Shown here one piece after another: positions 1 through 8,205 of a stretch of 64,000 nucleotides of DNA (within the stretch, counting starts at the first letter, position 1; the number at the start of each line of letters is the position of its first letter). The notes under the pieces were generated by a model. That model had not been told where the DNA came from and did no database searches. It worked only from the letters and a program-made list of their open reading frames with translations. Origin of the DNA: JAAXHF01 sp965242605 (GTDB lineage: Bacteria > Desulfobacterota > Binatia > Bin18); NCBI GenBank assembly GCA_965242605.1, contig CBDESS010000002.1, forward strand, positions 62,001 to 126,000. The letters are read 5' to 3'. Made by a program: the position numbers and the translations under genes.

Positions 1-1999
1 GCCGATAGTGGGCCCGGAGGGCGGGGTCGGACTCCAGGGCGTCAGCCGCCCGGATCACCAGGTCATCAAAATCGAGCCAGTTGCGCGCCTCCATCGCTCG
101 CTGGTAGGCCCCATAAACAGCATTCAGCTTCTCGGCCATCGCCGCTGTCGGCGTACGTTTGGCGCGGGAGAGGGCGGCGAGCTGGCTGCCGGCTGTTTTT
201 TCAGATACCCCCCGGGCGTCCTGGAGCAGTTGCAGCCGCTCGGCCTCTGAGGCCAGCCGAAAGCCGCGTTGCAGACCAGCCGCGTTCCAGTCGGCCTGGA
301 GGATGGACAGGGCTAGCGAGTGAAAGGTTCCCACGGTGACCTGCCGCCACCCGTCGGGCAGCAAGGTTTGCAGGCGAGCGCGTAGCTCGTCAGCCGCCCG
401 TCTGGTGAAGGTGAGGACTAGACAGTGGGCCGGCGGGACGCCATGCCGGGCGATGAGAGCGGCGAGACGGTGGGTGAGGGTTGTGGTTTTTCCCGATCCA
501 GGGCCCGCCACAATGAGCACCGGACCGGATGTGATTTCGGCTGCTCGGCGCTGCTCGGCGTCGAGTTCGGCCAACATATCGGCCGGCGGGGCGGTTGGAA
601 TCGCTCGGCGGGGCGGCTGAGGACGAGGGGCGTCCTGGCCGGCCGGCCGGTTCATGATCGCCTGTCCTTCGGCTACCAGCGGGGCCGGCGAGCTCGGGGG
701 CTCGTCTTGAAACAAGGCTGCCCCGCCCGACTGCCGGCGCAGCTCGGCGTCTCGGAAGAGACGAATTGTGCCGTACACGCCGTCGTAGCCGGCCTCTCGG
801 ATCACTTCCTGCTGGCGCAACCGGGACACCGCCTCGGTGACGAGCGGCGCGTTGGCGTGCTGAATGTCTTCCAGCGGAAGTCTGGTGAGGAGCTGGAGTT
901 CGGGTCCCAGCCGGCCTAACAGGCTCTCATAGTGGTAGCTGATTTTTTTACTCTTGGGGCCGACCTGATAAATTTCGGACAGCATCTCGGGCAGCGGGAC
1001 CAAGCCGCGGACGCTGCCGGCCGTCTGGGGCTGTGCTGCCTCTTCTCCACGGTCGGCCAAGTCTTCAACCCGGTGCATGACGCCGACGGTCAGCGGCTTG
1101 CCGCAGGCCGGACAGCGGCCCCGGTGGCGGCGTGTCTCAGCCGGCGAGAAGCGGATATTGCAGCTGCGGTGGCCGTCGAGATGATATTTGCCCTCTTCGG
1201 GGAAAAACTCCAGCGTGCCTTCGTAGCCCTGACCCGTTTCCAAGGCCCGGCGCAGGGCAAAATAGTCCAACTCGGTGTTGAAGACACACACCTCCCGGCC
1301 CAGCTTTTCGGGCGAGTGGGCGTCAGAGTTCGACACCAGCCGAAAACGGTCCAGCGACGACACCCGCCAGTTCATCGCCGGGTCTGAGGACAGTCCCGTC
1401 TCAACGGCAAAGATGTGGGGGGCCAGGTCGGCATAGCAGTCGTCAATGGCGTCAAAGCCCGACTTTGAACCCAGAGCGGCAAACCACGGCGTCCAGATGT
1501 GGGCCGGCACGAGGTACGCACCCGGACCCGACTCCAGGGCGATCTCCAAAAGATGCCGGGAATCCAGCCCCAGGATCGGCCGGCCGTCCGAGTGCAGGTT
1601 GCCGATTCTGGACAGGCGGTGAATCACCCGCTCGGTCGTTTCAAAATCCGGGGTATAGACCAGATGGTGGATTTTGCGCGTCTTGTCGCCCTTTTTGTAG
1701 ATGGTCGAGATTTCGACCGACAGCATAAAGCGGGTGGCCGTCTGACCGCTCCTACAGGCTGCTGGCAGCTGCTGAGCAACCGCTTTCTCGATCTCGGGCC
1801 GCAGGCGAAACAGGCCCGGCTCGGCAGGCACGAGCTTGTCTTTCAGCTCGGCGTTCCAGGCCGGATGGGTGAAATCGCCGCTGCCGACAAGGCTGATGCC
1901 TTTTTTGCGGGCCCATATCGCCAGGTGTTCGAGGTCACAGTTTTTGCTGGTGGCGCGGGAGTACTTGGAGTGGATATGCAGATCGGCGTAGAAAGCCAT
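1..1999 (-). CDS. EndoQ-like PHP nuclease fused to UvrD-type helicase (3' end outside window)
   Basis: About 666 residues are visible; the gene runs off the left edge. Residues 1 to about 330 resemble the PHP-type nuclease family that includes endonuclease Q: DLHIHSKYSRATS at the N-terminus (His8, His10), GSGDFTHP (Asp42, His45), HIWTPWF and SNSDAHS as metal-site motifs, followed by a Cys cluster (C...CPACGKPL) like the EndoQ zinc-binding element. After a Pro-rich linker a superfamily 1 helicase begins, with Walker A AGPGSGKTTT near residue 500 and the DFDDL motif near residue 650. EndoQ proteins nick DNA 5' of deaminated bases; UvrD helicases unwind nicked DNA. The fusion implies a coupled repair enzyme, which is inference. 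Helicase motifs II-VI lie outside the window. The ATG at 1999 directly precedes the PHP motif. Confidence 0.85.
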   Translation of the reverse strand, partial: MAFYADLHIHSKYSRATSKNCDLEHLAIWARKKGISLVGSGDFTHPAWNAELKDKLVPAEPGLFRLRPEIEKAVAQQLPAACRSGQTATRFMLSVEISTIYKKGDKTRKIHHLVYTPDFETTERVIHRLSRIGNLHSDGRPILGLDSRHLLEIALESGPGAYLVPAHIWTPWFAALGSKSGFDAIDDCYADLAPHIFAVETGLSSDPAMNWRVSSLDRFRLVSNSDAHSPEKLGREVCVFNTELDYFALRRALETGQGYEGTLEFFPEEGKYHLDGHRSCNIRFSPAETRRHRGRCPACGKPLTVGVMHRVEDLADRGEEAAQPQTAGSVRGLVPLPEMLSEIYQVGPKSKKISYHYESLLGRLGPELQLLTRLPLEDIQHANAPLVTEAVSRLRQQEVIREAGYDGVYGTIRLFRDAELRRQSGGAALFQDEPPSSPAPLVAEGQAIMNRPAGQDAPRPQPPRRAIPTAPPADMLAELDAEQRRAAEITSGPVLIVAGPGSGKTTTLTHRLAALIARHGVPPAHCLVLTFTRRAADELRARLQTLLPDGWRQVTVGTFHSLALSILQADWNAAGLQRGFRLASEAERLQLLQDARGVSEKTAGSQLAALSRAKRTPTAAMAEKLNAVYGAYQRAMEARNWLDFDDLVIRAADALESDPALRAHYR

Positions 2000-2007
2000 A
2001 CGGTATG

Positions 2008-2919
2008 TTATCCCTCTCTCTGGTCCAGCCGCCGCAGAAACCTGACAATCGCCTCGGCAATCGCCTGTGGCTGCTCGGGCAGCATGGCGTGGCCGGCATT
2101 GGCGATTTCGACCAGGCTGATGCGCCCGCCATACTGGCGTTTGAAGCGCCGGGCATTCTCGGGCGGGGCGATTTTGTCCTCAGTACCCTGCAACAGGAGG
2201 ATCGGAGCGCTGCCGGCGGCGGCCCAGGCGTGGGCTCTGGTCGCCAGGCTCGCCGCCATCTGCGTCCGTGTGGCTTTCCGATGCCAGCCGTCCTGCCAGC
2301 CGACCGGATCGTTGCCAGCGGCAAAGAAGGCCTGTTGAATAGCCCGCTGTCGGGCTCTTTGCGGCAGGCTTGGATCGTAAGACATCAGCCGGGCGTGCAG
2401 GACCTCGGGTGGCGCAGGCTGGCGCTCTTCGGCCGCGAGCAGCACCAAGGCGCTCACCAACTGCGGGTGATCGGTCGCCACCACCCGGGCGAGACGACTG
2501 CCAAAGGCGTGGCCGACCAGCGTGACCGGGCCACTGTCCAGGGCGCGAATCACGGCCGCGATATCGTTGCCGAGGTCGTGCAGGGTCAGCCCGCTCGTCG
2601 GCCCCGTGCTGGCACCTATGCCCCGTGGTTGGGGCCGGACGACCTGAAAACCGGCGGCAGCCAGACGCGCGCTCAGGTCACTGAAGTCTGCCAGGCCGCG
2701 GCCGAGGGCCGGCAGGAAGACAATCGGCCGGCCCTGACCCTCAATAAGAACGTGGATGGTGGCCGCCCCGGCCTCGATCAGCGCCGGCTCGGCTGGCCTC
2801 GGGTCTTGCGTCGCCGGCGCGGACCACGCGGTCGGGGCAAAGAGCCATATGAGCCACACGAAGACGGGCCAGGAGCGCCGGCGCGGCGTGTTGTGGCAAT
2901 CGGCATCACATATCGGCAT
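2008..2919 (-). CDS. Exported alpha/beta-hydrolase-fold protein with Ala at the nucleophile position
   Basis: 303 residues. A basic N-terminus and hydrophobic stretch ending near AWSA (residues 15-33) look like a signal peptide, so the protein is probably periplasmic. The fold is recognisable from VFLPALGRG (oxyanion region), RPQPRGIGAS, the elbow LVGHAFG (residues 134-140), the late acidic segment GTEDKIAPP and the histidine NAGHAMLPEQP. The usual GxSxG nucleophile is GHAFG here, so Ala138 replaces Ser. It lies 8 bp upstream of the EndoQ-like/UvrD gene on the same strand and may be cotranscribed. Substrate unknown; it may be a non-hydrolytic homologue. Confidence 0.8.
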   Translation of the reverse strand: MPICDADCHNTPRRRSWPVFVWLIWLFAPTAWSAPATQDPRPAEPALIEAGAATIHVLIEGQGRPIVFLPALGRGLADFSDLSARLAAAGFQVVRPQPRGIGASTGPTSGLTLHDLGNDIAAVIRALDSGPVTLVGHAFGSRLARVVATDHPQLVSALVLLAAEERQPAPPEVLHARLMSYDPSLPQRARQRAIQQAFFAAGNDPVGWQDGWHRKATRTQMAASLATRAHAWAAAGSAPILLLQGTEDKIAPPENARRFKRQYGGRISLVEIANAGHAMLPEQPQAIAEAIVRFLRRLDQREG

Positions 2920-3071
2920 TGCGCATTCTTCCTACACTACCGGGGCCGGGCGGCGCAAGAACTCGCCGGCGGGCGACGGCATTGCATACGGGCCGCGGGC
3001 TGGGCAATATGGTCCATCCTGACCTTTGGGATCAGGAAGAGAGGCCGCGATGCAGACCAAAGGAGGAGCCC

Positions 3072-5447
3072 ATGCAAACCCGGACCGTTGTCCCGTCAAT
3101 CTCCCGAACACCAATCCGGCTGAACGCCACAGACCAGGCGACGGTGTGTGTGCTGTGCAGCCACAACTGCGGTCTGCGGGTTGATGTGGTCGAGGGGCGG
3201 ATTGAGAATATCCGGGCGGACGAGACCAACCCGATCTCGCACGGCTATATCTGTAACAAGGGCTTCAGCATTCCCGCCTATGTGAACCATGCCCAACGGG
3301 TCTCACACCCGCTTAAGCGCCGACACGAGGGCAGCTTTGAGCGGATCGGCTGGCAGCAAGCCGTGGCGGAAATCAGCGCCAGGCTCAAGCGCAGCAGAGA
3401 CCGGTATTCGCCGCGCTCCATCGGCCTCGTCGGGATTGGTGGCCAGGCCAACCATATGGACGCCCCCTTTGGGGTGACGTTTCTGTCGCTGTTGGGCTCG
3501 CGGCGCTTCTTTAACGCCCTGGCCCAGGAAAAGTCCCAGCACTGGCTGGTGCTGAAATGGATGCTGGACGGCTCATCGGGCACGGCGCTGCACCCCGATC
3601 ACGACCGGTCCGATTTTGTGCTGGTGCTCGGCACCAACCCGCATATCAGTAACCGGGGCCACAACCCGACCGATGGGCTCAGAGCGCTCGCGCGTGATGC
3701 CAGGCGCAGGATGGTAGTCGTTGACCCGCGGGTGACGGAGACCAGCCGGCAGGCCGACCGTCACCTGCGCCTCAAGCCCGGCACGGACGCCTATCTGCTG
3801 CTGGCCCTGGCCGCGATTATTGTTGGCCGCGACCTGGGTGACACCGAGTTCATCCGGGATAAGACGCTGGGCTATGAGCAGGTCAAAGCCCAACTGGCCG
3901 GGGTTGAGGTGAGGGACATGGCCGACCGCTGCGGCCTGCAAGTGGGCGATATCGTGGCCACCGCCGAAGAGTTGGCCGCGGCCGGCCGGGCCGCCCTGCT
4001 GTGGGACCTGGGCGTTGAAATGACCCGCTTCTCAACCCTCAACTCCTACCTGCTCCACCTGCTGATTGCCGTGACCGGCAACCTGGGCCGGCCGGGCGGC
4101 AATGTGTTCACCACCAATCTCAACCCGCCGACGCCCGACCCGCGCCGCCACGACGAGCCGGAGCGCGCCCTGGCGTCCGGCATCCCGGCGGTCTCGGCCT
4201 TTACCCGGCTGGGGATTTTTTCGCCGGTGCTCATCCCCGAAGAGATCGCCCTTGACCATCCAGAGCGCCTGCGGGCGCTGATTGTCGAGGGCGCAAACCC
4301 GCTGCTGTCCTATCCAGATACCAAAGCCTGGCTGGCGGCCAGGCAAGAACTGGATTTGCTGGTGGTGATTGAACCGGCCATGACCGAGACGGCCCGCCTC
4401 GCCGACTACGTTCTGCCCACCCCGGTCGGCTACGAAAAATGGGAGATGGCCAGCTTTCCGCGCGGCTTTCCCGGCGTGCCGGTCCAGGTCCGCCCGCCGA
4501 TTGTTCCGGCCTTGGGAGAAGCCCTGCCCGAAGGCGAAATCTATGTTCGTCTGGCCGAGGCGATGGGGCTTGTGCCTGAGGTGCCGGCCGAGCTGCACGA
4601 GCTGGCCGCCGAGGCCGGCCGGCCGGCCGGCGCGGAGCGCTATCTCAGCGCCCTCCAGGCCGCGGCCAAACAGGTCGGGTTCGGCGCTCCGCTGTACTGG
4701 GCGTATCGGACCCTGGGCCGCCATTTGGACTCCCCCGTGCTGTCTTCGGTCTGGTTCCAGGCGGTAATGAACGGTCGGGTGCGGGGCGAGGCCGTGGCGC
4801 GCGCGTTTGGCCCGGAGTGGCAGGACACAGACGGCTTCAGCCTCGGCCTTGAGGTGTATCGGCGTCTGATGGCCCATCCCCAAGGGGTGGAAATTGCCCG
4901 GCTTGACCCGGCGACGAATCTGGACGAGCGGGTCGGCTTTGCGGACAAAAAAATCCGTCTGGCCCCCCAGCAGATTCAGACCGAACTGCGCCGCGCCATC
5001 CACACCCCGCCGGCCCACGACCCGGCCTACCCGACAATTCTGGCCTCGGGCCTGCGCACCCGCTGGACGGCCAACACCATCCAGCGTGACCCGGCCTGGC
5101 GCAAAGGGCGGGGGCCGCACTGCGCCCTCAACCTGTCGCCGGGTGACGCCGAGCGCCTGGGGGTGACAAACGGTGAGACCCTGCGGGTTGTCACCAAACG
5201 CGGCAGCGTCGAGCTGCCGGCCGTGATTGACGCCAAGCTCATGGACGGCCATGTGTGGATGCCGAATGGCTTTGGCATGCAATATCCGGCCGGCGAGGGC
5301 GGCTACGACGGCCCGACCGCAACCGCCGGGGTGAACATGAACGCCTACACCGATGTTGCCGACCGTGACCCCTTCAGCGGCTGTCCGCACCATCGCTATG
5401 TCGCCTGCCGGCTGGAGCCGGTAGCCAAGTCCTCAGAAGCACCCTGA
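3072..5447 (+). CDS. Molybdopterin-dependent oxidoreductase, DMSO reductase family
   Basis: 791 residues from the ATG at 3072, chosen because AGGAGG lies just upstream; an in-frame ATG at 2919 has no family similarity after it. The N-terminus carries a 4Fe-4S motif (CVLCSHNC with a fourth Cys in GYICNKG), then the molybdopterin region (LGTNPHISNRGHN, VVVDPRVTETSRQADRHLRLKPGTDAYLLLAL) and a C-terminal dinucleotide-binding domain (LNLSPGDAERLGV, MPNGFGMQYP). There is no Tat signal, so it is probably cytoplasmic. No obvious Cys or Sec molybdenum ligand was found after the Fe-S domain. It stands alone, with no electron-transfer subunit beside it, and its substrate cannot be assigned. Confidence 0.9.
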   Translation: MQTRTVVPSISRTPIRLNATDQATVCVLCSHNCGLRVDVVEGRIENIRADETNPISHGYICNKGFSIPAYVNHAQRVSHPLKRRHEGSFERIGWQQAVAEISARLKRSRDRYSPRSIGLVGIGGQANHMDAPFGVTFLSLLGSRRFFNALAQEKSQHWLVLKWMLDGSSGTALHPDHDRSDFVLVLGTNPHISNRGHNPTDGLRALARDARRRMVVVDPRVTETSRQADRHLRLKPGTDAYLLLALAAIIVGRDLGDTEFIRDKTLGYEQVKAQLAGVEVRDMADRCGLQVGDIVATAEELAAAGRAALLWDLGVEMTRFSTLNSYLLHLLIAVTGNLGRPGGNVFTTNLNPPTPDPRRHDEPERALASGIPAVSAFTRLGIFSPVLIPEEIALDHPERLRALIVEGANPLLSYPDTKAWLAARQELDLLVVIEPAMTETARLADYVLPTPVGYEKWEMASFPRGFPGVPVQVRPPIVPALGEALPEGEIYVRLAEAMGLVPEVPAELHELAAEAGRPAGAERYLSALQAAAKQVGFGAPLYWAYRTLGRHLDSPVLSSVWFQAVMNGRVRGEAVARAFGPEWQDTDGFSLGLEVYRRLMAHPQGVEIARLDPATNLDERVGFADKKIRLAPQQIQTELRRAIHTPPAHDPAYPTILASGLRTRWTANTIQRDPAWRKGRGPHCALNLSPGDAERLGVTNGETLRVVTKRGSVELPAVIDAKLMDGHVWMPNGFGMQYPAGEGGYDGPTATAGVNMNAYTDVADRDPFSGCPHHRYVACRLEPVAKSSEAP

Positions 5448-5489
5448 GTTGCCCGTTCCCTTCCGGGGTTCGCGGACTTGGCACGCGAG

Positions 5490-6746
5490 CTAGGGGATTT
5501 CTCCGCGCTGGCGCATGTCGGCCACCAGCGATTCCTGGACCAGCACCCCGCTGTCGGTCAGGCTGGCGACTCTGTCGGCCGAATAGCTCAGGTAGCGGCC
5601 CAGTACCTCGGCGTTGTGCTGGCCGAGCAGCGGGGCCGGACGACGAATCTCAACCCGGGTGTCAGAGTAGTGAATCGGCGTCTTGGGAATGCCGATTGGA
5701 CCCATGCCGGGGTGGGCGACCTCCTGCATGGCCCCGCGGGCTTTCATGTGCGGGTGGTTGATGATCTGGCCGATGTCCAGGACCGGCGCGCTCAGGATAC
5801 GGAGCTCATCCAGGCGTGCCAGCGGCTCGTCGCGGCTGGGGAAGGATTGCAGCCAGGCTTCAATCAGCTCAACTAAAGCAAAGCGGTTTTCGGCCCGGCC
5901 CTGGTTGGTGGCAAAGCGGGGGTCGTCGGCCCACTCGGGTTTGTTGACGGCCCGCGCAAAGGTCTTCCACTGGTGCTCCAGCACAACGATGACCACATAG
6001 CCGTCGCTGGCTTTGAAGATGCCGCACGGGGCGACCGCGTAGTGGTGTGAGCCGAAACGGGTCGGGTTTTCTTTGCCGTCGCTCAGCGTGTAGAACTGCA
6101 CCGCGGTGTCGTGCAGGTGAAACAGGCACTCCAGCAGGGACAGGTCAATGTACTGGCCGCGGCCGGTTTTCTGGCGGTAATACAGGGCCGCGCACACCGA
6201 GGCCAGGCCGTGGACGCCGGCGTTTTCATCGGCAATGAACAGGCCGACATAGGTAGGCGCTCTGTCCGGGTCGCCGGTCAGGTGCAGCAGCCCGCTCATG
6301 GCCTGGGCCAGGGTGTCAACGCCGGGTTTGTGGGCCAGCGGGCCGTCCTGACCAAAGCCCGAGATGGAGCACATGATCAGGCGAGAGTTGAGCGCCTTGA
6401 GGGCATCATAGCCCAGGCCGTAGCGGCTCAGGGTGCCGGGGCTGAAGTTTTCTATGACCACATCAACCTTGGGCACCAACTCTCTGACGATCTGGACCGC
6501 TTCGGGCCGCTTGATATCGAGGCACACGCTGAGCTTGCCCCGGTTGTGCTGGATATAGCCGCCGCTCTGGCCGGCCCTGAAATAGGGGTACAAGCGCGAG
6601 TTGTCGCCACCCGGGGCGAGTTCGATCTTGATGATCTCGGCACCCATGTCGGCCATCATGCGGGTCAGGACCGGGGCGGCGATATATTGGCCGAAATCGA
6701 GCACGCGGACGCCTTCGAGCACGGACGGTGTGTCTGGCTGGGCCAT
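5490..6746 (-). CDS. CaiB/BaiF family (class III) CoA-transferase
   Basis: 418 residues, full family length. It begins LEGVRVLDFGQYIAAPVLTRMMADMGAEIIKIE, the standard N-terminus. Further motifs are NRGKLSVCLDIKRPE, VDVVIENFSPGTL and the catalytic-Asp segment IADENAGVHG. Members transfer CoA between carboxylic acids, often in degradation of aromatic acids, carnitine or oxalate; the acid used here is unknown. It is followed 24 bp upstream on the same strand by the scramblase-like gene, so the two may share a transcript. Confidence 0.93.
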   Translation of the reverse strand: MAQPDTPSVLEGVRVLDFGQYIAAPVLTRMMADMGAEIIKIELAPGGDNSRLYPYFRAGQSGGYIQHNRGKLSVCLDIKRPEAVQIVRELVPKVDVVIENFSPGTLSRYGLGYDALKALNSRLIMCSISGFGQDGPLAHKPGVDTLAQAMSGLLHLTGDPDRAPTYVGLFIADENAGVHGLASVCAALYYRQKTGRGQYIDLSLLECLFHLHDTAVQFYTLSDGKENPTRFGSHHYAVAPCGIFKASDGYVVIVVLEHQWKTFARAVNKPEWADDPRFATNQGRAENRFALVELIEAWLQSFPSRDEPLARLDELRILSAPVLDIGQIINHPHMKARGAMQEVAHPGMGPIGIPKTPIHYSDTRVEIRRPAPLLGQHNAEVLGRYLSYSADRVASLTDSGVLVQESLVADMRQRGEIP

Positions 6747-6770
6747 GTGTCCTCCCTTGTGTACGGGCTG

Positions 6771-7361
6771 TCAGTTCTCAAAATGTACAAAGTCAATCAG
6801 GAATACCGCACCGAGCAGGACGCCCTTGTGGTCGGGCTGGAGTTCGGCCGGAAAGCTCAGGGCGAAGTTATCGGTGTCGCTCAGGCTCTCCTTGACCAGG
6901 CCGGCCCATTTTTTGGTGATGCGTCCAATCTCCCGGCCGCCGGCCCGGATCAGAAACGTCCACGGCCTGAACAGCGGACCACAGAGTTGAAAGCACTCCT
7001 GGCCGGTGGCGTCGTACACCGCATAGACCCGTCGCACAAGAGAAAAGCGCTTTTCAACCCGGCCCAGCCGCCGGCCGTCCGGGCTGCGGACCTCCAGGGC
7101 GTGAAAATACAGGCGGAAGGGCCTGTCCAGGCGCAGGATCGGGCCTTCTCCGGCATCCAGGATATGGATGGTAAAGGGCCGCAGCGCTTTGAGGAACAGC
7201 CGGAAGAAGAGAGAGCGGCCGGCTTCGGCCGCCACATAGACCTCGTTGCCGGTCCCATCCAGGACGGTATAGGCGTTTTGTGTTTCCCAGCCGGTCAGGA
7301 GTTCGCCCCATTCTTTGCGCTGCCGAATCACCAGGGTGTCGAGGGCGGTCAGTTTGTCCAT
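6771..7361 (-). CDS. Phospholipid scramblase / LURP-one-like beta-barrel protein
   Basis: 196 residues. Features of the scramblase/LOR superfamily are visible: an N-terminal WETQNAYTVLDGTGNEVYVAAE strand pair, a FRPFTIHILDA-type strand, FHALEVRSPDGRRLGRVEKRFS, and the end region KKWAGLVKESLSDTDNFALSFP, then a hydrophobic C-terminus (GVLLGAVFLIDFVHFE). Bacterial members are poorly characterised; lipid scrambling is not established for them. It sits immediately upstream of the CoA-transferase on the same strand. Confidence 0.8.
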   Translation of the reverse strand: MDKLTALDTLVIRQRKEWGELLTGWETQNAYTVLDGTGNEVYVAAEAGRSLFFRLFLKALRPFTIHILDAGEGPILRLDRPFRLYFHALEVRSPDGRRLGRVEKRFSLVRRVYAVYDATGQECFQLCGPLFRPWTFLIRAGGREIGRITKKWAGLVKESLSDTDNFALSFPAELQPDHKGVLLGAVFLIDFVHFEN

Positions 7362-7429
7362 TGGGGGCTACTCCGTGCAGTTGCGGAACAACTTTACTCG
7401 CTTCGGGATTGCAGTGGGCGGGGACGGCC

Positions 7430-8124
7430 TCAGGTCTGCGCGTCTCTGACCCACTGCCTGATTTTCTGAAGCCAGCTTGCCCGGTTCAAGGTCCGGTCAG
7501 CATCAACAAGCTCATCAAGGGCCGTTCCGGTAAGCCGTGGGAAGGCCCAGGCTGGTGTCGCTGGCCTCATATTCTCCGTCGGTCAACTTCAAGAAACACA
7601 CCTGTCTCCCGTCATAACGCCACACCTCCGGGACGCCGACCGCGGCGTAGATGGGGAGTTTGTTGAGGGTAAGGACTGCTGAGGTCAATTTCAATCACAA
7701 GATCGGGCGGCGGATCGGTGGCGAGATCAACTTCTTCCTTGCGCCGGATAGAGTCGGCTTTGGTGGTAATGTAGAAACAGGCGTCGGGCTCGAAACCTCG
7801 TGCACTGTCTGCCCGGAGGAATGTGGTTGAACCCACGCCCTCAATGTCGATAGCAAGCTCGGCCGCCAGGAACTCAACCAGGGTCTCCAGAATATGCTTG
7901 AGCTTTTCATGGCGTAAAGACAGAACCATAATCTCCAGCACCCCCTGATCGTCAGTGAAATGCGCGGCATGGCTGTCGCGGAAATCGGCGAGCAGCCCCT
8001 CGCAGGTCGCCCAGCTCACGCCGCGCAAGATGACACGCCGGTCCGCGGCCGACGCTGAGGATGAGGAGGGAAGGGACATGTGGGCGTTCATGGCATCGCT
8101 CTGCCGCTGAAGTGTGTCTTTCAC
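7430..8124 (-). pseudogene. Uma2-family (DUF820) protein, two frameshifts
   Basis: The first 150 codons encode a PD-(D/E)XK-type Uma2 protein (GVSWATCEGLLADF, RHEKLKHILETLVEFL, FEPDACFYI, DPPPDLVIEIDLSSP). The frame then goes wrong near 7668-7673; skipping one base restores TLNKLPIYAAVGVPEVWRYD, and skipping another in the GGG near 7545-7548 restores FPRLTGTALDELVDADRTL to a stop at 7430. The rebuilt protein has normal family length. Both faults are single extra bases, so this is either a decaying gene or a sequencing error. Uma2 proteins are abundant, mostly of unknown function. Confidence 0.85.
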
Positions 8125-8205
8125 CTGGACAGACTACAGCCAATCGGCTAGTGAAGGCAATGTCGTTGCTGGTCTACCGTTCTGCATCACCAAGGAGGGA
8201 CACGC

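Noticed and set aside
2005..3123. A 372-codon forward open frame
   Set aside because: Antisense to the alpha/beta hydrolase, with no family similarity.
4607..4635. Runs of GGCCGGCC
   Set aside because: Such runs recur in many genes as Ala/Gly/Arg/Pro codons of a GC-rich genome; no array or element structure was found.
4032..5393. A 453-codon open frame on the reverse strand
   Set aside because: It is antisense to the molybdopterin oxidoreductase, follows its codon pattern and shows no recognisable family.
6111..7469. A 452-codon forward open frame
   Set aside because: It lies antisense to the CoA-transferase and scramblase-like genes, both clearly real; GC-rich DNA often leaves such shadows.
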